NCBI RefSeq assembly: GCF_004769235.1
Contig: NZ_RQFG01000005.1
Coordinates: 1,116,001 to 1,180,000, forward strand
From: Leptospira kanakyensis
GTDB lineage: Bacteria; Spirochaetota; Leptospiria; Leptospirales; Leptospiraceae
Reading direction: 5' to 3'
DNA: 64,000 nt
The notes under the pieces were generated by a model. That model made no database searches. It had not been told where the DNA came from and was given only the letters and a program-made list of their open reading frames with translations. The number at the start of each line of letters is the position of its first letter. Positions within the stretch are counted from its first letter, which is position 1. Below are positions 26,940 through 36,321 of the stretch, one piece after another. A program made the position numbers and the translations under genes.

Positions 26940-28268
26940 GATTTCCTCTTTTCGTTTTTCATATCCTTTTTTTCCAAGAAGTGCAAACATATTGTTTTTA
27001 TAATCTTCAACACCCGGTTGGTCAAAAGGATTTACACCTAACATATAACCAGAAATTCCACAGGCAAATTCAAAAAAATACAATAGACCACCGATGGTTT
27101 CTTCATTCAAGACAGGTAAGGAGATTTCCAAACAAGGAACACCACCATCTTTATGTGCAATGAGAGTTCCGAGCATTGCACTTTGGTTTACATCCGAAAG
27201 TTTTTTCCCAGCTAAATAATTGAGTCCATCACGATCATCCGATTTTTCCGTTAAATAAACATCTTGTTTCGGAGATTCCACCTTGATGGTTGTTTCCATA
27301 AGAACACGTTCTCCATCTTGGATGTATTGTCCCATGGAATGTAAATCTGTGGTAAATTGGACGGAAGCAGGAAATATTCCTTTTCCAGTTTTTCCTTCAC
27401 TCTCACCAAACAACTGTTTCCACCATTCTGATACAAAAGACAAGGCAGGAGTATAACTTACAAAAATTTCTATTTTTTTACCTTGAGAGTATAATGAATT
27501 TCGTATGGCCGCATATAAGGCAGCAATATTTCCTTCCGATGCCGATTTGGATTTTAATTCGGCTTCCATTTGTTTAGCACCATCAATGAGTTTGTTGATA
27601 CTAAATCCTGCAGCTGCAATTGGTAACAAACCTACTGCCGTGAAAACAGAATAACGACCACCCACATCGTCAGGAATTACGAAACTTGGAAAACCGTATT
27701 CATCAGCCAGTTGTTTGAGAGCACCTTTTGTTTTATCGGTAGTAGCAAAAACTCGATTTTTAACATTTTCTTTTCCATACTTTCTTTCTAATAAAGAGAG
27801 TAACAGACGAAAGGCGATAGCAGGTTCTGTTGTTGTACCTGATTTAGAAATCACATTCACAGAAAATTCTTTGTTTTCTAAGAATGCAAGTAAGCGCGAA
27901 TGATAATCTGCATCTAAATGATGGCCTGCATAAATAATTTTTACTGATTTTTTATGGGATTCATGACCACCAAATTCAGGCGTTAACGCTTCGATAACGG
28001 CACGAGCTCCCAAATAACTTCCACCGATCCCGACAACAACCAAATATTGGGAATGTGCTTGAATGGTTTCTGCAGCAAGTCTCAGTTTTTGTAATTCTAC
28101 GGAACTCGTTTGGCCAGGTAAATCCACCCAACCTAAATATTCATTTCCAAGTCCCGTTTTTTGAATGAGAGTTTGTCGGGCTTTTTCGGCGTTTCCTAAT
28201 TCTTTCTGAAGCAAAGTTTCAGGAAGAAATGATTTCACAAAACGATCCGAAATTTTTAGGTTCGACAT
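26925..28268 (-). CDS. pgi: Glucose-6-phosphate isomerase
   Basis: 447 residues from the ATG at 28268, preceded by GGGACAGG. An in-frame start at 28400 would add 44 residues inside the divergent galK and is rejected. Interconverts glucose 6-phosphate and fructose 6-phosphate. Family blocks: VVVGIGGSYLGARAVIEAL, NVISKSGTTTEPAIAF (sugar-phosphate loop), DDVGGRYSVFTAVGLLP, and the C-terminal NPFDQPGVEDYKNNMF. The short (~450 residue) bacterial type. It shares its 5' region with galK, whose GTG lies 44 bases away on the other strand. Confidence 0.96.
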   Translation of the reverse strand: MSNLKISDRFVKSFLPETLLQKELGNAEKARQTLIQKTGLGNEYLGWVDLPGQTSSVELQKLRLAAETIQAHSQYLVVVGIGGSYLGARAVIEALTPEFGGHESHKKSVKIIYAGHHLDADYHSRLLAFLENKEFSVNVISKSGTTTEPAIAFRLLLSLLERKYGKENVKNRVFATTDKTKGALKQLADEYGFPSFVIPDDVGGRYSVFTAVGLLPIAAAGFSINKLIDGAKQMEAELKSKSASEGNIAALYAAIRNSLYSQGKKIEIFVSYTPALSFVSEWWKQLFGESEGKTGKGIFPASVQFTTDLHSMGQYIQDGERVLMETTIKVESPKQDVYLTEKSDDRDGLNYLAGKKLSDVNQSAMLGTLIAHKDGGVPCLEISLPVLNEETIGGLLYFFEFACGISGYMLGVNPFDQPGVEDYKNNMFALLGKKGYEKRKEEILSHL

Positions 28269-28312
28269 AGCACCTGTCCCAAAATAAAGTATGGCATCGA
28301 AAGGAAGATGAA

Positions 28313-29482
28313 GTGGATTCTTTAATAAGTAAAGAAAATTTGAATCGATTTGAATCAATATTTGGAAAAACAACACAACCAATACGTTTGTTCCAAGCAC
28401 CAGCTAGAATTAATATAATTGGAGAACATGTAGATTATTTAGGGGGAACCGTACTTCCTGCTGCGATCAATTTCGCAGTGCAAGTATACCTTCGCCCCAA
28501 CAATACTTCAAACTACAAATTACACTCAGTCACTTACAATCAAACGGTAGAGTTTCAAAAACCACTCCTTCCCAATCCAAAGGCAGCGTGGGCTGACTAT
28601 ATCGCTGGTGTGATTGTTGAAATTGAGAAAAAAGGCCATTTGGTTCCTGGATTTGATTTTCTTGTGGATGGAAATATCCCCCAAGGATCAGGTCTTTCTT
28701 CCTCAGCAGCTTTGGAAGTCGTAACAGCATTTGCCATCAAAGAAACTTTTTCCTTTCCTATTTCCCGCGAAGAAGTGGCAGTCATTGGACAAAAGGCCGA
28801 AAATCTTTTTGTTGGAACCAAATGTGGGATCATGGATCAATTCATTATTTCCGTTGGCAAAGCAAATGATTGTATTTCCTTAAATACTGATACACTAAAT
28901 TACTCATACCACCATTTTGATTTAGGGAACTACGAATTCTACTTAATCAACTCCAATGTAAAACATAGTTTAAAGGATAGCGCTTACAACAAACGAAGGT
29001 CGGAATGTGAATCCGCTTTGTTAAAAATACAAACAAAGTATCCAAATTTTACGCAACTTTATGAAGTCAATTTATCAGAAGAAGAATTAAATCACTGTCA
29101 CCTAACAAGCGAAGAATCAAAAAGAACGAAACATGTTACTTCTGAACGAGAAAGAACTAAAATAGTCATCACTGGTTTGGAATCAGGGAATTTTATCGAA
29201 GTAGGATCTGCCCTTTTTCATACTCATTGGTCTTTGTCAAAAGATTTCGAAGTGTCTTGCCCCGAAACTGATTTCATTGTTGATTCTTTACAGAACCTGG
29301 GTGTCACTGGTGCGAGAATGATCGGTGGTGGGTTCGGAGGATGCGTACTCGTACTAGATAAGAAGGATCATTTTTCTAAAATCGAAGAAGTTTTAAAAAA
29401 AAGTTATCAACAAAAATTTAACCTTGCGTTAGACTTCTACAAGTTTCAAATTTCGGATGGGGTAAAGGAAATTTATATATGA
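28313..29482 (+). CDS. galK: Galactokinase
   Basis: 389 residues from a GTG at 28313, with AAGGAAG 6 bases before it; a nearby ATG at 28308 is out of frame and stops at once. Phosphorylates galactose at C1. GHMP-kinase signatures: sugar site ARINIIGEHVDYLGG, ATP loop GSGLSSSAALEV, catalytic D in CGIMDQF, and C-terminal GGGFGGCVLVL. No other galactose genes are seen nearby, so a role in recycling or making envelope sugars is possible. Overlaps the STAS gene by 4 bases. Confidence 0.92.
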   Translation: MDSLISKENLNRFESIFGKTTQPIRLFQAPARINIIGEHVDYLGGTVLPAAINFAVQVYLRPNNTSNYKLHSVTYNQTVEFQKPLLPNPKAAWADYIAGVIVEIEKKGHLVPGFDFLVDGNIPQGSGLSSSAALEVVTAFAIKETFSFPISREEVAVIGQKAENLFVGTKCGIMDQFIISVGKANDCISLNTDTLNYSYHHFDLGNYEFYLINSNVKHSLKDSAYNKRRSECESALLKIQTKYPNFTQLYEVNLSEEELNHCHLTSEESKRTKHVTSERERTKIVITGLESGNFIEVGSALFHTHWSLSKDFEVSCPETDFIVDSLQNLGVTGARMIGGGFGGCVLVLDKKDHFSKIEEVLKKSYQQKFNLALDFYKFQISDGVKEIYI

Positions 29483-29871
29483 TCGAAAACTGGAGTGATT
29501 ACACAGTTGAAAGTGGAGACTTTAAAATGGAAGTCCTCCATCAGAAATTTGTGCCCCTCGCAGAAACTGCAGTTTACTTTGAATTGTCTGGGGAAATCAA
29601 CCTCTACAACTCACAAGTGATGAAAGAGAATTTGGAAATCCTTATCTCCAAAGGGATCTCTCATATTTTTCTAAACTTTGAACAAGTTAGTTATATCGAT
29701 AGCTCTGGACTCGGTGTTTGTTTAGGAATTCATTCCAGACTGATGAAACAACACGGTTACATTCGTATCATTTCTCCCTCTGAAAAAGTAAGGTATGTTT
29801 TGGAATTAACGAAACTAAAAAGCCTGCTCCAAATTTTTCCCACCTTGGAACAGGCTGTTCAGGCAAATTAG
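29479..29871 (+). CDS. STAS-domain anti-sigma factor antagonist
   Basis: 130 residues, a single STAS domain. The phosphorylatable serine is in YIDSSGLGVCLG, the position used by RsbV/SpoIIAA proteins. Its partner would be an RsbW-type kinase; the receiver-HATPase protein at 6203 is a candidate in this window. It starts within the galK stop (ATGA) and converges on mtnP with a 4-base overlap. The D-S-S-G pattern suggests it is regulated by phosphorylation. Confidence 0.88.
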   Translation: MIENWSDYTVESGDFKMEVLHQKFVPLAETAVYFELSGEINLYNSQVMKENLEILISKGISHIFLNFEQVSYIDSSGLGVCLGIHSRLMKQHGYIRIISPSEKVRYVLELTKLKSLLQIFPTLEQAVQAN

Positions 29872-30731
29872 AAATAAGTAGGAAAAAGGAATTTTAATTT
29901 TTCAATTTGTTCTGGATTCCTTTTTTCTGGTGAAGTCACTAAAGAAAACTTTGTACTGCCCACAAGACTTGTATCATCCGACTTTCCTAAAAGATCAATC
30001 AGCGCCGAAAGTAATTTCTTAGCTGTTTCCGCATTTTTGCTCAGATTACCCAAAACCATTTCCAAGGTGACATGGGCTTCATCTTCTTTCCAACAATCAT
30101 AGTCAGTAGACATACAAACCATTTGGTAAAGAATCTCTGCTTCTCTTGCTAGTTTTGCTTCTGGAAGGACAGTCATGTTGATGATGTCAGCTCCCCAAGA
30201 TCTGTACATATGGGATTCTGCTCTTGTAGAAAATAATGGCCCTTCCATACAAATCAAAGTTTTGTTAGAATGAATCGGTAGGCCGATTTGTTTTGCAGCT
30301 TCTTCCACTTTTTTACCAAGACCTGGTGAAAACGGATCAGCAAAAGGAGCATGAGCCACCATTCCGTTTTCGAAAAATGTAGATGGTCGCGCTTTTGTAC
30401 GATCAATGATTTGTGAAGGAATCACAAAATCTCTAGGAGCAATTTCTTGGCGTAAACTTCCCACAGAACTAAAAGCTATAATTTCTTCTACGCCTAACTG
30501 TTTTAATGCGGCTATGTTCGCTCGTGCCGGAACTTCGCTAGGATTTAATGAATGTCCCTTTCCGTGTCTTGGTAAAAACGCAATTTCTTTACCCTTAAAA
30601 CGACCAATAGTGATCGTGTCCGATGGTTTGCCCCAAGGTGTATCTGGATGGATTTCTTTGATAATTTCCATTCCATCAATTGAATATAGGCCAGTTCCAC
30701 CAATGACCCCGATTTTCACTACATTTGCCAT
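29868..30731 (-). CDS. mtnP: S-methyl-5'-thioadenosine phosphorylase
   Basis: 287 residues. Cleaves methylthioadenosine with phosphate to adenine and methylthioribose-1-phosphate in methionine salvage. Family sequence: IGVIGGTGLYSIDGM, FLPRHGKGHSLNPSEVPARANI, CMEGPLFSTRAES, and NMTVLPEAKLAREAEI (T/A with adenine-site D later in STDYDCWK). This matches MTAP rather than purine nucleoside phosphorylase because of the HGxGH and STDYDCW blocks. Divergent from the DUF4139 gene. Confidence 0.94.
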   Translation of the reverse strand: MANVVKIGVIGGTGLYSIDGMEIIKEIHPDTPWGKPSDTITIGRFKGKEIAFLPRHGKGHSLNPSEVPARANIAALKQLGVEEIIAFSSVGSLRQEIAPRDFVIPSQIIDRTKARPSTFFENGMVAHAPFADPFSPGLGKKVEEAAKQIGLPIHSNKTLICMEGPLFSTRAESHMYRSWGADIINMTVLPEAKLAREAEILYQMVCMSTDYDCWKEDEAHVTLEMVLGNLSKNAETAKKLLSALIDLLGKSDDTSLVGSTKFSLVTSPEKRNPEQIEKLKFLFPTYF

Positions 30732-30823
30732 ACGAATCCTCTTAAAGTGCAGTTTCCCCCCAACGTTTTTGGTTGCATTCGTTTTTTACATTCGAAGACT
30801 GTAGAATGCTCATGGGAGAATAC

Positions 30824-32257
30824 ATGAAATCCAAAATATTACCCTTAACCACTCTAACACTTATGATTTTTACAGCAGCCATTACCTCTGATTCCGCATT
30901 TGATATGTCCACACAGTCTGACCGCAAATCAGTCAGTGTTACCATTTACAATGGGGGGATCGGTCTTGTTCGAGAAACTCGAACTTTAAATCTTGCGAAG
31001 GGAATTCGGACTTTGCGTTTTGAAGATGTTCCTTCTCAAATCATCCCTCAAACCGTAAGGGTCAAAGGAGAAGATCCTAAAAAACTTACAGTATTTGAAC
31101 AGAACTACGAATACGATTTAATTTCCCCTGAACGCCTTATGGACAAATACATTGGAAAAGAAGTCACTCTTTACAATGAAACCAAAGAGAAAACCACTTC
31201 CGTCAAAGCAACGTTAATCTCGAATAACGGAAACCCTGTGTATAAAATTGGAGATGAAATTTCTCTTGGTTACAATGGCCGGGTAACTGTTCCGACCATC
31301 CCTGAAAATCTTTATGCGAAACCTACTCTGGTTTGGAAACTAAAGAACGATGTGGAAAAAGAACAAACTTTAGAAGTTTCTTACCAAACCCATGGCCTTG
31401 GATGGTCTGCTGACTATATCCTTGTTTTGGATAAAGAAGAAGAACTTTGTGGGTTGAATTCTTGGGTTACTTTGAATAACAACTCTGGTGCTGAGTTTAA
31501 AAATGCAATCTTACAACTTGTGGCAGGAAAGGTAAATTTAATCTCCAACCAAGCCAACACTTATGCGAACCAACCTCGCTCCGTTAAAAAGACAATGATG
31601 AAAGAATATTCTGAATCCGCAGATGCTCCAGAATTCAATCAAGAGAATTTGTCAGAATACTATTTATATACATTGGACCAACCAACCAATATCGGTTACA
31701 ACCAAACCAAACAAGTCCAACTTTTCCAATCAGAAGGAATCGAAATCAAAAAGTATTTTGTTTTTGAAAACCTACCTATGTATGAGGGAAATGAAAAGAA
31801 TTTCAATAACGCAACCATCAAGTACATCTTCAAAAATGCGAAGAAAAACAATTTAGGTCGCCCGCTCCCACTAGGAACCATTCGCGTTTTTAAAGCAGAT
31901 TCTAAAGGACGCCAACAACTTCTGGGAGAAGATACGATTGACCACACTCCTGAAAACGAAGAAGTAAAAATTAAAACGGGCCAAGCCTTTGATGTAGTTG
32001 CCAATGGCAAACGACTTTCAAACGAAGTGTTCAAACTTTCCCGTGGAGATAAATCAACTTACTCTGCAGAAATTCGAAACCGAAAAAAAGAAGCAATCGA
32101 AGTTAGGTTCTATGTTAGCCTTTGGGGTGATTGGAATATCACTAAATCCTCTCATAAATTCACAAAAGAATCCTCAACGAAGGCTTATACAGATGTTCCT
32201 CTAAAAGCCAATGAAACCGTAACTGTGGAATATACTGTAGAAACAAAATACCAATAA
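30824..32257 (+). CDS. Exported DUF4139-family protein
   Basis: 477 residues from the ATG at 30824, chosen because GGGAGAA lies 6 bases upstream and a signal peptide then starts at residue 1 (hydrophobic to about residue 22, cleavage near SDSA). An in-frame start at 30773 would bury the leader. The body has SVTIYNGGIGLVRETR near the mature N-terminus and a central SYQTHGLGWSADYILVLD, both typical of the DUF4139 family of beta-rich envelope proteins. The function is not known. Its stop shares one base with the next start (TAATG), so it is translated with the oxidoreductase. Confidence 0.8.
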   Translation: MKSKILPLTTLTLMIFTAAITSDSAFDMSTQSDRKSVSVTIYNGGIGLVRETRTLNLAKGIRTLRFEDVPSQIIPQTVRVKGEDPKKLTVFEQNYEYDLISPERLMDKYIGKEVTLYNETKEKTTSVKATLISNNGNPVYKIGDEISLGYNGRVTVPTIPENLYAKPTLVWKLKNDVEKEQTLEVSYQTHGLGWSADYILVLDKEEELCGLNSWVTLNNNSGAEFKNAILQLVAGKVNLISNQANTYANQPRSVKKTMMKEYSESADAPEFNQENLSEYYLYTLDQPTNIGYNQTKQVQLFQSEGIEIKKYFVFENLPMYEGNEKNFNNATIKYIFKNAKKNNLGRPLPLGTIRVFKADSKGRQQLLGEDTIDHTPENEEVKIKTGQAFDVVANGKRLSNEVFKLSRGDKSTYSAEIRNRKKEAIEVRFYVSLWGDWNITKSSHKFTKESSTKAYTDVPLKANETVTVEYTVETKYQ

Positions 32258-33843
32258 TGGAAAACAAATATGACGTAATCATTATCGGTTCTGGTATAGG
32301 TGGCCTCGCGGTCGCCTCTATCCTTTCCCAAGTAGCCAAAAAGAAAGTGCTAGTTTTAGAACGTCATTTTAAGTTAGGTGGATTCACCCACACCTTCAAA
32401 CGACTTGGAAAGTTTGAATGGGATGTGGGGATCCATTATATCGGAGACTTAGCGGAAGGTTCAATGTTACGAACTCTTTTTGATTCTATCACCAGAAAAG
32501 GTGTGAAGTGGAACAAAATGGAAGAACCTTTTGAAGTTTTCGATTACCCTGAATTTAGTTTTCCTGTTTATGGAGAAAAAGAAAAATTTGTTTCGGACTT
32601 AAAACTCAAATTTCCTTTAGAATCCGAAGCCATTGATAGATACTTTCAAGATGTAGAAACCTTCACCCAATGGTTTGGAAGGCATTTTACACTCAAAGCT
32701 TTGCCCGCCGTATTTGAAAAGGCAGCAAAGTTTTTAAACTTAAACCATATTCCCACACCTTATATCACTACCAAAGAATATATGGACACTCATATTCAGG
32801 ATGAGAATTTAAGAGCACTTCTTTGTTCGCAGTGGGGTGATTATGGTCTTCCTCCTGCCACATCTTCTTTCGCCATCCATTCCATGATTGTTACCCATTA
32901 CTTTAATGGCGGTTATTTTCCTATTGGTGGTTCTTCCAAAATAGTAGATTCGATTGAACCCATCGTAGAAGAAAACGGTGGGAGTTTGAAAATCCTTCAC
33001 ACAGTCAAAGAAATCCTTCTCGAAGGAGACAAGGCAGTTGGTGTGAAAGTAGAAGTTCAAAAAGGAAAAACTTTTTCTGAAGAGAAATTTTATGCTGATG
33101 TGATTGTTTCCGATGCCGGAGCCTACACAACGTATAACAAATTATTACCGAAAGAACATTCCTCTGCTTTCCAAAAACCTTTGGAAACTCTCAGCACACA
33201 AGGAACCACTTCTATCACACTTTATATTGGATTTAAGGAATCTCCGACAAAACTCGGATTCCACGGCGAAAATCATTGGATCTTTCCTTATACAAATCAT
33301 GACGCTAGTTATGCGAAAAGAAATGATCTGGCAGAAGGGAAACCTCCGATGATGTATTTATCTTTCCCTTCCCTAAAGAATCCGGAAGCAGAAGACCACA
33401 CCGCCGAAGCCATCAGTTTTGCTGATTATTCTCTGTTTGCCAAATGGAAGGATGAACCTTGGAAAAAACGAGGGGAAGACTATACAAAACTCAAAGAAAG
33501 GATCACTGAAGGGATGTTAGAATTCTTAGAGAAACGATTTCCTGGATTTCGGGACTTAATCGAATTCACTGAGCTCTCCACCCCCATCACTACGGAATTT
33601 TTTACCGGTCATAAAGAAGGTTCTATCTATGGACTTTCCTGTACACCGGAGCGCTTTCAGCAAGAATGGTTAGGTGTGAGGACAACGATCAAAAATCTTT
33701 ACCTAACAGGAGCGGATGCCTGCTCTCCTGGAGTGGCTGGTGCTCTTATGGGCGGAATTGCAGCCTCCTCTGTGGTTTTAGGGTTTACTGGAACACTTCG
33801 GCTCATGAAAGAACTTTTCCAAAAGAGCCAAGAAACCGGTTGA
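32257..33843 (+). CDS. FAD-dependent RetSat/CrtISO-like oxidoreductase
   Basis: 528 residues. N-terminal dinucleotide motif IIIGSGIGGLAVAS with the ribose-binding acid in LVLERHFKLGG. GGFTHTFKRLGKFEWDVGIHYIG is the signature region of the retinol saturase / carotenoid isomerase branch of the phytoene-desaturase family. The C-terminal FAD loop is TGADACSPGVAGALMGG. It probably reduces or isomerises a polyene or isoprenoid lipid; substrate unknown. Co-translated with DUF4139. The marR gene follows after 37 bases, with its own promoter. Confidence 0.85.
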   Translation: MENKYDVIIIGSGIGGLAVASILSQVAKKKVLVLERHFKLGGFTHTFKRLGKFEWDVGIHYIGDLAEGSMLRTLFDSITRKGVKWNKMEEPFEVFDYPEFSFPVYGEKEKFVSDLKLKFPLESEAIDRYFQDVETFTQWFGRHFTLKALPAVFEKAAKFLNLNHIPTPYITTKEYMDTHIQDENLRALLCSQWGDYGLPPATSSFAIHSMIVTHYFNGGYFPIGGSSKIVDSIEPIVEENGGSLKILHTVKEILLEGDKAVGVKVEVQKGKTFSEEKFYADVIVSDAGAYTTYNKLLPKEHSSAFQKPLETLSTQGTTSITLYIGFKESPTKLGFHGENHWIFPYTNHDASYAKRNDLAEGKPPMMYLSFPSLKNPEAEDHTAEAISFADYSLFAKWKDEPWKKRGEDYTKLKERITEGMLEFLEKRFPGFRDLIEFTELSTPITTEFFTGHKEGSIYGLSCTPERFQQEWLGVRTTIKNLYLTGADACSPGVAGALMGGIAASSVVLGFTGTLRLMKELFQKSQETG

Positions 33844-33880
33844 CAATTGGTTTAAGATTTGATAGTTTGATATTAAATTA
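33840..33880 (+). promoter_or_regulatory. marR promoter with overlapping dyad operator
   Basis: TTGACA (33840-33845) and TAGTTT (33863-33868) are 17 bases apart. The second hexamer is the left end of an imperfect palindrome, TAGTTTGATATTAAATTA (33863-33880), which ends directly at the marR ATG. A bound repressor would cover the -10 and the start site, as expected of MarR self-control. An 18-base sequence with 16 identical positions sits in the dioxygenase promoter at 56789-56806. Confidence 0.6.
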
Positions 33881-34342
33881 ATGGGAACAAAATTCAAAGG
33901 ATCCAAAAAAGAAGTACAGGCGCTGGATGCGTTCATCAAATTGAAACGCGCGGCCGAGTCTCTGTCTTCCCGATTGATTTCTGAGTTCACTAAATGGAGC
34001 ATCTCAGAAAGTCAATTTGGGGTACTCGAGACTTTGTACCATTTAGGCCCTCTTTGTCAAAAAGACCTTGGGGATAAAATTCTCAAAAGTACAGGAAACA
34101 TCACTCTTGTCATCGACAACCTAGAAAAACGAAGTCTTGTAGAACGTGTTCGCAGTGTGGAAGACAGGCGATTTATTTCTGTCCACCTAACGACTGAGGG
34201 AAAAAAACTCATTGAACAAATTTTCCCTGATCATGTTAAACGAATCACATCCGAATTCGCAGTATTGTCACCTGAGGAACAAGAAGTCCTTGGTAAGATC
34301 TGCAAAAAACTCGGTAAAAAAACAGACGCTCTCTGTAAGTAA
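33881..34342 (+). CDS. MarR-family transcriptional regulator
   Basis: 153 residues. Winged helix-turn-helix of the MarR type: ISESQFGVLETLYHLGPLCQ, the recognition helix region GDKILKSTGNITLVIDNLEKRSLV, and the wing ERVRSVEDRRFISVHLTTEGKKL (the DxRx wing motif is intact). MarR proteins bind as dimers to short palindromes and release on binding phenolics or on oxidation. No Cys lies near the N-terminus for OhrR-style redox sensing; cysteines are at LCQKD and near the end. The palindrome over its own promoter and over the dioxygenase promoter at 56.8 kb suggests its regulon. Convergent with the next gene (1-base gap). Confidence 0.92.
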   Translation: MGTKFKGSKKEVQALDAFIKLKRAAESLSSRLISEFTKWSISESQFGVLETLYHLGPLCQKDLGDKILKSTGNITLVIDNLEKRSLVERVRSVEDRRFISVHLTTEGKKLIEQIFPDHVKRITSEFAVLSPEEQEVLGKICKKLGKKTDALCK

Positions 34343-34343
34343 T

Positions 34344-35612
34344 TTAATCTCGGTAGTCCATCACCAATCGAAATCCCGCTCGCCTATCTTCGGATAGGTT
34401 AGGAATCCCACCATAAGATCTAGCACTGGCTGTAGAATTTTTCGCAGAGTCTGAATAAGAACCTCCACGAACTACTTTGTAAATTTTCCCAAAAGAAAAG
34501 TTTTTGATATGATGCCCTGGATACAATTGGTAATCACTGGAAGTCCATTCGGAAGCATTCCCACACATTCCAATCGCCCCATAGGGACTTGCCCCTTCCG
34601 TGGATAATTCTAATACCGATTGGGCTTTGCCGATTTTTGATTCCCTTGTATTACAATACAAAGAGTCGTATTCATCCCCAAAAGGATATTTGGTAGCAAT
34701 GATTTGGTAACCCAAAGTTTCATCCCTGTTGGTAAATTCGATGACACCGGGTCCACGGGCTGCTTTTTCCCATTCCCATTCGGTAGGAATTCGTTTTCCC
34801 ACCCAACTCGCATAACGTTCTACTTCACGGTAGGTGAGATGAACAACTGGAAAATCCCCTTCCCCTGCGGGATATTTTCCCCCAATCCAATGAGGAGGAC
34901 TTTGGGTATTCGTTTGTTTTAGAAAATAAGCATATTCAGCATTTGTGACTTCATACTTATCAATATAAAAGGAAGGGATTTCTTTTAGGTTGGAAGGTTT
35001 TGGTTCTAAATAATAAGGATTAAAACTATCACTAGAAGGATCCGTACCTTGGCCGTATAAAAAAAGACCTCTGGTAACAAGAACCATTTCCTTTCTATCT
35101 TTGGGATGAAAAACTGTTTTTCTCGGAGGGGTAAACCTTCCTTTAAAAAAGGCATCGGGTTCTGTAAAAAAATCTTCTTCGATATAACTGGAAATATAAG
35201 CATCCGTAGTGATTTCTTTCATTTTGGAATCTAAATCTGGTTTATAATCACCTACTAATACCACTTCGATGAATTGATTCTTTTGATTGATGTTTTTTTC
35301 TTCCCAGACCGTATCTCGAACCAAAAGAACCCCTTGTTTGAGATTCGTGAGTTTTTGATACACGGGAAATTCCTTTGTTTCTACAAATAAGGACTTAATT
35401 TCATTTAAAGAGAGTTTAGAGATTCGTTGGTTGCGATAAATGCGAACTTTGATCCAAAGTCTATTTTTATAAACACCGACAACTTCGCCTTTCCAGAGTT
35501 GGACTTTCTTTTTAGTCGATGCAAAGGGTGATTCTTCCGAAGTTTCCTCTTGCGAAACAAGGGGTGCCATGTTTATCCCCAAAACGAATAGAATCAATAG
35601 TAGTTTTTTCAT
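34344..35612 (-). CDS. Exported FGE-sulfatase (SUMF1)-fold protein, probably non-catalytic
   Basis: 422 residues from the ATG at 35612, which gives a standard signal peptide (KKLLLILFVLGINMAPLVSQ); an in-frame ATG at 35630 is possible. The N-terminal ~160 residues are unrecognised and beta-rich. From about residue 190 a SUMF1 fold is clear: FYIDKYEVTNAEYAYFL, PVVHLTYREVERYASWVGKR, PTEWEWEKAARG, GMCGNASEWTSS, VVRGGSYSDSA, DRRAGFRLV. The region where true formylglycine-generating enzymes carry the two copper-binding cysteines reads SARSYGGIPNLS here, so sulfatase activation is unlikely. A binding or envelope role is inferred. Confidence 0.82.
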   Translation of the reverse strand: MKKLLLILFVLGINMAPLVSQEETSEESPFASTKKKVQLWKGEVVGVYKNRLWIKVRIYRNQRISKLSLNEIKSLFVETKEFPVYQKLTNLKQGVLLVRDTVWEEKNINQKNQFIEVVLVGDYKPDLDSKMKEITTDAYISSYIEEDFFTEPDAFFKGRFTPPRKTVFHPKDRKEMVLVTRGLFLYGQGTDPSSDSFNPYYLEPKPSNLKEIPSFYIDKYEVTNAEYAYFLKQTNTQSPPHWIGGKYPAGEGDFPVVHLTYREVERYASWVGKRIPTEWEWEKAARGPGVIEFTNRDETLGYQIIATKYPFGDEYDSLYCNTRESKIGKAQSVLELSTEGASPYGAIGMCGNASEWTSSDYQLYPGHHIKNFSFGKIYKVVRGGSYSDSAKNSTASARSYGGIPNLSEDRRAGFRLVMDYRD

Positions 35613-35652
35613 ACTGTCTTTTATCATCATCGGCGTATTTTGCAGAAACCTT

Positions 35653-35681
35653 TTGATTGAAATTTCCTGAGCTTGTATACA
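35653..35681 (+). promoter_or_regulatory. Promoter of the ACT-domain gene
   Basis: TTGATT (35653-35658), 17 bases, TATACA (35676-35681): a good sigma-70-type pair. Transcription would begin near 35688, which rules out the in-frame GTG at 35686 and supports translation from the TTG at 35707, with AAAGGG at 35691-35696 as its ribosome-binding site. Confidence 0.6.
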
Positions 35682-35706
35682 ATCTGTGGGAAAGGGAAAT
35701 GCCAGA

Positions 35707-36318
35707 TTGATTGAGTTTCAATACAAACGAGAGAAGGAAAATATCCTCATTTCCCTCAAAACGGATTCTACCCAAATTGGTACCTTCCACAGAATCGCTA
35801 CGATCATTTATGCTCTCAAAATGGACATCCTCTCAGGTGAACTCAGCACAGTCATAGAACAAGGTCGCGAATTTACAATCGATTCGTTTATTTTACAGGC
35901 AGATGGCGGGGACACAACCCAGGCCGCATTCAAACTAGGGATGATGATGGATTCCCTATTTTCCAAAAATACTAAGTTTGAAGAGATTTTGGAGAAATTG
36001 CAGATCCAAGAACCAGCCATAGCTACATTCTTTCGTGAAACTCCAGAATTTATATTTAGTGATCTTCCTGAAAGGAACGAAACTTGTTTGTATTTGGAAA
36101 GTAGTGCCGGGCGGGGTTTGTTGTATTATGTATCTCGCATTTTAATGCAAAACCAAATTAACATTCGTACTGCGACCATCGAAACGGACTTCGAAACAGG
36201 CCGGGCCAAAGATAGTTTTTATTTAACAGATGCATCGGGGAAGATGTTTGCTTCTTCTGACCTTGCGTACAAAATCAGAAGAGAAATTCTAGCCCCGATC
36301 CAATCGAACTCTCGTTAG
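35707..36318 (+). CDS. ACT-domain protein, GlnD-tail-like
   Basis: 203 residues from the TTG at 35707 (see the promoter entry; a longer version from GTG 35686 would be 210). Two ACT-like repeats are visible: ILISLKTDSTQIGTFHRIATIIYALKMDI at the start and CLYLESSAGRGLLYYVSRILMQNQINIRTATIET in the second half (I give these as regions, about 12-38 and 130-165). ACT domains bind amino acids or nucleotides and occur in the C-terminus of GlnD. No enzymatic domain is attached, so a ligand-sensing regulator is inferred. It sits alone between a divergent and a convergent gene. Confidence 0.68.
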   Translation: MIEFQYKREKENILISLKTDSTQIGTFHRIATIIYALKMDILSGELSTVIEQGREFTIDSFILQADGGDTTQAAFKLGMMMDSLFSKNTKFEEILEKLQIQEPAIATFFRETPEFIFSDLPERNETCLYLESSAGRGLLYYVSRILMQNQINIRTATIETDFETGRAKDSFYLTDASGKMFASSDLAYKIRREILAPIQSNSR

Positions 36319-36321
36319 AGA

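Noticed and set aside
28269..28400. 44-residue N-terminal extension of Pgi
   Set aside because: It runs into galK, lacks family similarity, and the ATG at 28268 has a good ribosome-binding site.
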